A stretch of DNA of 12,250 nucleotides. Source: Euperipatoides rowelli (Eukaryota; Onychophora; Udeonychophora; Euonychophora; Peripatopsidae). The notes under the pieces are model-generated. The model ran no database searches and was not told where the DNA came from. It worked only from the letters and a program-made list of their open reading frames with translations. The stretch lies in the NCBI GenBank assembly GCA_003024985.2, contig PXIH01S0013452.1; one strand, written 5' to 3'. A program made the translations under genes and the position numbers. Below are positions 8,485-12,250 of the stretch, in pieces. The stretch's first letter is position 1, and every line of letters starts with the position of its first letter.

Positions 8485-8848
8485 TCTGGGTAAGAAGTAG
8501 GGGTGGTGTTGTATTTGTTAAAATTCACTTATAGGCTATATAACTATTGACCAACCTTTAAGTCAATCTCTAGTTAAAAGGAATTTTGATACCTATTGAC
8601 CAACCTTTAAGCCAATCTCAAGGTAAATTAGTTTATATAACTATACACAGACATTTAAGTCTATATCTAGTTAAAACAAATACTAAAGACAATTATCTGA
8701 GTATAAAGTAGTGACAGGGTTGTATTTGTTAAAAAATCACATATATAACTATTGATCAACCTTTAAGTCAATGTCTAGTTAAAAGGAATTTTGATAACTA
8801 TTGACCAACCTTTAAGTCAATCTCTTGTTAAATTAGTTTATAAAACTA
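8485..8848. repeat. Nested tandem repeat: about 49-bp units inside a 211-bp repeat
   Basis: A higher-order copy starting TCTGGGTAAGAAGTAG (8485) recurs as TCTGAGTATAAAGTAG (8696). GTTGTATTTGTTA lies at 8508 and 8719, giving a period of 211. Inside each copy, CTATTGACCAACCTTTAAGTC and its variants repeat every 48-49 bp: 8544, 8593 and a diverged third at 8641 in copy one; 8749 and 8798 in copy two. Copy two ends after its second small unit, near 8848. Subunit pairs between copies resemble each other more than neighbouring subunits do, so the 49-bp expansion preceded the 211-bp duplication. Confidence 0.85.
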
Positions 8849-9306
8849 AGGATAAATTTTTGAGATAGAAAACATTACAGGTGTGAGAAGTTTGGATCAT
8901 CAAGTGTCCAATATTAGGTTAATGATAAAAAGTACAAAGGGCATAGTTCACAACTTTCTCATTACAGGTCTTTTATAGAAAGCTTTTGAACTAATTCATC
9001 ACTCATTGTAAAACAAATAAAACTAGTTTAATAACTACTCAAATTTTTATAAAATTAATTTTAGATTAACCCCAAAAATTTGTAAAGAAAATTTTTCTTA
9101 TGAAATTTTCTGATTTTTTTTTTCTTAAAAATTTGTCTTAACAAAATTTTATGAAAAAATTTATAATGTTTTTTTGTTCTTCACAAAATATTATAAAAAA
9201 TGTTCTGTTGATTTCTATTTTTTTTTAAAAAATTCTTAAAATTTTATGAAAATTTAAACAAATTTGCATAAAAAATTTAAAAATATTATAATAGGGAAAT
9301 CTAGTT
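8849..9306. other. AT low-complexity tract, nothing recognised
   Basis: From about 9050 to 9300 the sequence is built almost only from AAATTTT-type words, with many short self-complementary matches, as expected from composition. It abuts the C-terminal end of the polymerase remnant. Confidence 0.55.
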
Positions 9307-10980
9307 TTACAAATTAATAGGCAACGTTGTAACCCCATCATCTAGGACAACCCTTTTTGGATAGCAATAAGTAAAGGCATNTTTTTCCTGGACATAGGTG
9401 TAGTGTACATTTCATTGTTTTTTATTCAAAATTGTTTATTTTGGCCTTTACCAGATACTTTATTTATTAAGACATCTATATATTTTTCTTTTGTAATATT
9501 GTTTCTACTTACACCTTTGCAACTAAATTTATTTTTATCACTTCCAAAACAATAATAGGTTTTACTAAACAAGACCACAATCCCATCTCCAGACCATTCT
9601 TCTTTAAATAGACCAGGAGTTCATTTATCATAATCCCCATATTCTACAGTGTCAGTGGGTGAATACCAGGATGATTTTTCTTTTTTTATACTGTTCGATT
9701 ATACTATCTTTAATAACCTCTTCTAAGCTATTACCTGAGATGGCTATGTATGCAGAATCAATATCCATTTCTACATATTGAAAATCTGTTCTAGTCACAA
9801 ATTTAATCATAAAATCAAAATAAAATTCCAACATGTGCAATTTGGGTATATTGATAGACAAATATCCCGATTTGTAATGGTAAATCCATTTTAATACTTC
9901 TGTTTTTAAAAGACATTTCATAACAATCTGGTGTTATTTCCTCTAAGCTATAAAACAAATCATTATTTACTTTATGTACTGCTGTTAGTTCATCATGATA
10001 ATGTACATTTTTAAAACATTCTTTATTTGTCAAAGTTTTACCATAAGTAGAATTTCCTATTAGTTTCATTGTTTCTGCCACTATTTTATTATTTTTATCA
10101 GAGTGCCCAAGCCTTCTAGCATCTCCAAAAGTTTTAAAACAACATTCAGGTTTATATTGAATAATTTGATATATTTTTTTGACATGTATGCCCTGTTTCA
10201 TATACCAATGTAATAAAGGGTAATTAGAATATTTTTTTTTCTCCAAACCTACTACCAACGAGGCATCTGTGAGGTTTTGGGGAAATGTGATTTTCTTCAG
10301 CAAACCTATCCATTACAGGCCCGGCATCTTAAGGAGATATATCAACATTTTTACATATCGGAGACATTCCACTGAAAACGTTTTCAAAGATTTGGAGACC
10401 TAAACGTCACACTTTACAAAGCCAAATAGTTCATTATTTTTAATAGCCTGAATAATTTCCCTTTGTCTTAATTCTTTTTTATGTTCTAGAGGTAAAGTGA
10501 TATGTTTGTTTAAAAATATGTTTTCAGGATTTAGCTTATTCATTTCTGCCATTCACATTCCCATGTTTGCTGATAATTATAACCATGACTTTTTATGTAA
10601 TTAGTTGTTTCTTCAAAAGTTAAATGTGGCTTTTTATTTTGTTTACCTAAATTTAATTTACAATTGGCATAATTTACACTTGTGATAATAGCACCCCATA
10701 AATTGATATATAGTATTAGTGCTTTTACAATACCTATCAACTGGCAGTTATTTGGGGTCAATTTTTTTGTTCTTTACCATGAAATGCATGCTTAATGGAA
10801 ATATTATGTATATAACATTCCCATTCTAACCACTGCAAGGAAACCTTACTAGTTAACCAAGAGAGCTCAGGTTTAAAGTTATTTCACACTGTCTCTGAAT
10901 ATAAAAACAGTAGGCATTTCCTACATCAAAGCCCATAGATAAAGTGCATTGCCATCAAAACCTATAATCTTTTTGCATAC
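9307..10980 (-). pseudogene. Decayed protein-primed-type family B DNA polymerase (Polinton/viral type), motif A to C-terminus
   Basis: Read on the minus strand in order: motif A CKKIIGFDGNALYLWAL (10977-10927, catalytic Asp codon 10956-10954), then a stop; LQWLEWEC and ISIKHAFHGKEQ (10883-10761); VDRYCKSTNTIYQFMGCYYH (10741-10682) with nearby CKLC; YNYQQTWECEW (about 10581-10549); REIIQAIKNNELFGFVKCDV (10462-10403); FSGMSPICKNVDIS then an in-frame TAA at 10331-10329; RCLVGSRFGEK; motif B KLIGNSTYGKT (10066-10034); motif C EMDIDSAYIA (9771-9742), where the usual DTD reads D-I-D; TPGLFKEEW and KNKFSCKGVS (9620-9500); and VVLDDGVTTLPINL ending at TAA 9309-9307. Motifs A, B and C and the Cys/His insert identify the family. 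At least eight frame pieces and several stops make it dead. Frame breaks include the T9 run at 10232-10240, about 9840-9850, about 9675-9690 and 9381. The exonuclease and terminal-protein-proximal regions expected upstream are absent. Confidence 0.85.
9381..9381. other. Ambiguous base (N) at a polymerase frame break
   Basis: The single N sits in a T-run where the polymerase remnant changes frame before its last 22 codons. The apparent break here may be an assembly or base-call error rather than a true mutation. Confidence 0.9.
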
Positions 10981-11190
10981 CTTTGGCTCAAAGACGTGCA
11001 CTGTGATCTGCTGTTGAGTCGGTGGTGAATCCCAGGCCTTACCCCTTTGTTTAGTAAAATTTTCCTCTTGCTCATACACTTTCTGTGACCAGTCCTCTTC
11101 TTTTTCTTTTTATCCTTCTTGTGTTTATTGGTACGATTGTTTTCGTGTGAATGTTGTCTTCACTTTCTGCATGTTCGAATATTTGGGGAT
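10981..11190 (-). pseudogene. Unrecognised Lys/Glu-rich coding-like segment upstream of the polymerase remnant
   Basis: Minus-strand frame 11109-10924 is open for 62 codons and runs directly into motif A. It includes EDWSQKVYEQEENFTKQRG and WDSPPTQQQITVHVFEPK. Just upstream a neighbouring frame reads HKKDKKKKKRTG and another EHAESEDNIHTKTIVPINT followed by a basic RRIKRKRR run, so frameshifts in the A-rich tract are likely. The segment does not resemble what I expect ahead of motif A in this polymerase family, and base composition is less AT-rich than the polymerase part. It may be the tail of a different gene joined at about 10980, or a divergent linker of the polymerase. The basic run could be a nuclear localisation or DNA-binding tail; that is speculation. 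Confidence 0.45.
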
Positions 11191-11202
11191 AGTATATGAC
11201 CT

Positions 11203-11245
11203 GAGCTTAGTTCAGGTTTCAGGACCTGAAACCTGAACTAAGCTC
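11203..11245. repeat. Perfect 43-bp palindrome (21-bp arms, 1-base centre)
   Basis: The left arm (11203-11223) begins GAGCTTAG and ends GGTTTCAGG. The right arm (11225-11245) is its exact reverse complement around a single central A at 11224. Pairing stops abruptly at both ends (11202 T against 11246 C). On the minus strand it begins 3 bp after the stop codon of the remnant at 11251-11249 and lies before the lysine-rich segment. So it occupies the position of a 3'-end or intergenic hairpin. The arms show no decay, although the coding remnants on both sides are broken. Confidence 0.95.
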
Positions 11246-11248
11246 CTT

Positions 11249-11666
11249 TCACTTGTACTCCTTCTCTTTTGCTTCAGCCGTGGTTCTAATGCTAAAGCTA
11301 AAGCTGAGCATCCATTTTTCCCAAATCATGTGTGCCGGTACTAGCGTTTGTTCTATAGTGTATGGGGGGGGGGGGGGGAAATTCTCCTCCTGTTGCACAT
11401 TTCAACCAATTTTTCAGCCTGGACATAGGCACAGTTAGATATGCTGCGGTATTCCATGCGAAAATCTCCCAATAGCAGACTATTGCGGACAACCACAGCA
11501 TTGACATGAAAAATCATCTTCCGCTGCTCGATAAGAGCAGAGAGAGGAAATCCCTTAAAACATCCATATAAGGCACAGCCAGCTTCAACATATCAATCTT
11601 ACATTGTTGGATTTTGCATTTGGTGAGCCGGATAATTTCAGGATAATATTCTTCTGAGATGCTCAT
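11249..11666 (-). pseudogene. Unrecognised gene remnant of elevated GC, three frames
   Basis: Three successive minus-strand frames look like parts of one protein. An ATG frame from 11666 starts MSISEEYYPEIIRLTKCKI and runs 50 codons to TGA at 11516-11514. A second frame, open from about 11597 to the C-run, includes SALIEQRKMIFHVNAVVV and FRMEYRSISNCAYVQAEKL. A third, from the C-run to TGA at 11251-11249, includes TIEQTLVPAHMIWEKWML and RTTAEAKEKEYK. The second-to-third change falls exactly on the 15-base C-run (G15 on the plus strand, 11364-11378), a natural slippage site. Codon use is far more balanced than in surrounding AT-rich DNA. I recognise no domain. The open ATG-to-stop frames at 11253-11438 (plus) and 11507-11298 (minus) are shadows. 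It may be a structural or accessory gene of the element that carried the polymerase, or unrelated. Confidence 0.55.
11364..11378 (+). repeat. G15 homopolymer
   Basis: This uninterrupted run of 15 G lies inside the unrecognised gene remnant. It coincides with a reading-frame change on the minus strand, so expansion of an ancestral shorter C-run is a likely cause of frame loss. Confidence 0.95.
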
Positions 11667-12250
11667 GTTTCTGGCTCAAGGATTGAGTGAGCAATGATTC
11701 ACATTATTTTAAGTAACTTTGTCTTGTTTACATTTTTTTAAACTTTTCTATAAAAAGTCTAGAAGTCTAATTATTTCTTAGAAATAACACAAAGGAGTGT
11801 TCCTCACCCTTTTGTTATAGTTAATTTTCTCACAGAGATAGAAAAGGCTTTTTCTTTTTTTTTCATCATTTTTTTCTTTTATATGTTTTGTCGAATGTTG
11901 AAAATAACTCTTTTGGGATTATTTCAAACAAAAGTATCTTAGGATTGAGTTTAAAACCATATACTATTCAATCAATAGTTAGTCAGTAGAGTTAATCAAC
12001 CAGATTAAACTAAAAGATAAACCAATATGCTATATTAAATCCAAGAAAAGGGGAAAATAGAAATTTTCCCATGGTAAGCAATTTAATCTTGTTCCTCATT
12101 AGAAAAACATAGGTAGACAGAGGAATTAACCTAAAGCAGATAATTAAAATTTTTATTTCTTTTTGAAGTGGATCCTCTTTTAGGATGAAAGAACTTGTAT
12201 ATTTTATTCCTCTTTAATCTTGCCTCAACAGCTGGGTCAATTTGTATAGA
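11667..12250. other. AT-rich filler with one small hairpin
   Basis: Composition returns to AT-rich immediately right of the ATG at 11666. The only structure noted is GGGAAAAT (12051-12058) pairing with ATTTTCCC (12063-12070) around a 4-base loop. No open frame or transposon terminus was recognised up to the window edge. Confidence 0.55.

Noticed and set aside
6482-8848. CRISPR-like reading of the regularly spaced repeats
   Set aside because: The units are contiguous tandem repeats without unique spacers of constant length, and the context is eukaryotic.
10240-10303. First 20 or so codons of the longest minus-strand open frame as a true N-terminus
   Set aside because: A different frame over the same bases reads as polymerase (MDRFAEENH, RCLVGSRFGEK). 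The frame switches at the T9 run, so the ATG at 10303 is accidental.
10661-10761. N-terminal half of the 73-codon minus-strand frame starting at 10761
   Set aside because: Another frame carries the polymerase-like VDRYC and TIYQFMGCYYH. Only the C-terminal part near YQQTWECEW belongs to the polymerase.
11253-11438. 61-codon plus-strand frame
   Set aside because: It is antisense to the better-supported minus-strand remnant and gains its length from the G-run read as glycine.
11298-11507. 69-codon minus-strand frame
   Set aside because: The adjacent frame gives a more protein-like reading over 11380-11597; this one is a shadow beyond the TGA at 11516-11514.
12051-12070. GGGAAAAT / ATTTTCCC hairpin as a terminator
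   Set aside because: An 8-bp, mostly A/T stem with no adjacent gene; such hairpins are expected by chance in this composition.

Overview
This looks like non-coding, transposon-littered DNA from an AT-rich eukaryotic nuclear genome, most likely an invertebrate animal. The reasons are long A/T homopolymers, microsatellites and minisatellites, Pol III-type SINEs with target-site duplications, a decayed LINE, MITEs, and a decayed protein-primed-type family B DNA polymerase of the sort carried by Polinton/Maverick elements and related animal viruses. I cannot name the species. I see no intact host gene, exon set, rRNA, functional tRNA, CRISPR array or bacterial operon. None of the open frames in the window is an intact gene.

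Layout. 1-168: a minisatellite cut by the window edge. 169-1328: AT-rich filler. 1329-2008: a MITE with long inverted repeats and TTAA at each edge. About 2120-3620: plus-strand remnant of a non-LTR retrotransposon reverse transcriptase ending in a Cys-rich C-terminal segment; a tRNA-derived SINE (2192-2473) interrupts it and carries a perfect 15-bp target-site duplication. 3909-4287: a hAT-like MITE with an 8-bp duplication. 4296-6345: AT-rich filler with a short GC-richer hairpin near 5149. 6351-6368: a TTG microsatellite. 6482-6935: four copies of a ~120-128 bp minisatellite. 7440-7512: a tRNA-like Pol III unit. 7728-7797: a strong stem-loop. 8485-8848: a nested tandem repeat (about 49 bp within 211 bp). 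8849-9306: AT low-complexity.

The most interesting part is the minus strand of 9307-11666. Read right to left, it holds an unrecognised gene remnant of clearly higher GC (11666 to 11249), a perfect 43-bp palindrome that begins 3 bp beyond that remnant's stop (11245-11203), a lysine-rich open segment (about 11190-10981), and then the polymerase remnant (10980-9307). The polymerase keeps recognisable motif A, motif B, a mutated motif C and what looks like its natural C-terminus, in at least eight reading-frame pieces. This could be the wreck of one virus-like or Polinton-like element with collinear genes separated by a hairpin, or two unrelated insertions side by side. No integrase, packaging ATPase, protease, capsid gene or Polinton terminal repeat could be recognised, so element class remains an inference.

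No functional pathway can be drawn from the window. It records successive insertions and decay: LINE first, then the SINE inside it, MITEs beside it, and a separate polymerase-bearing insertion.
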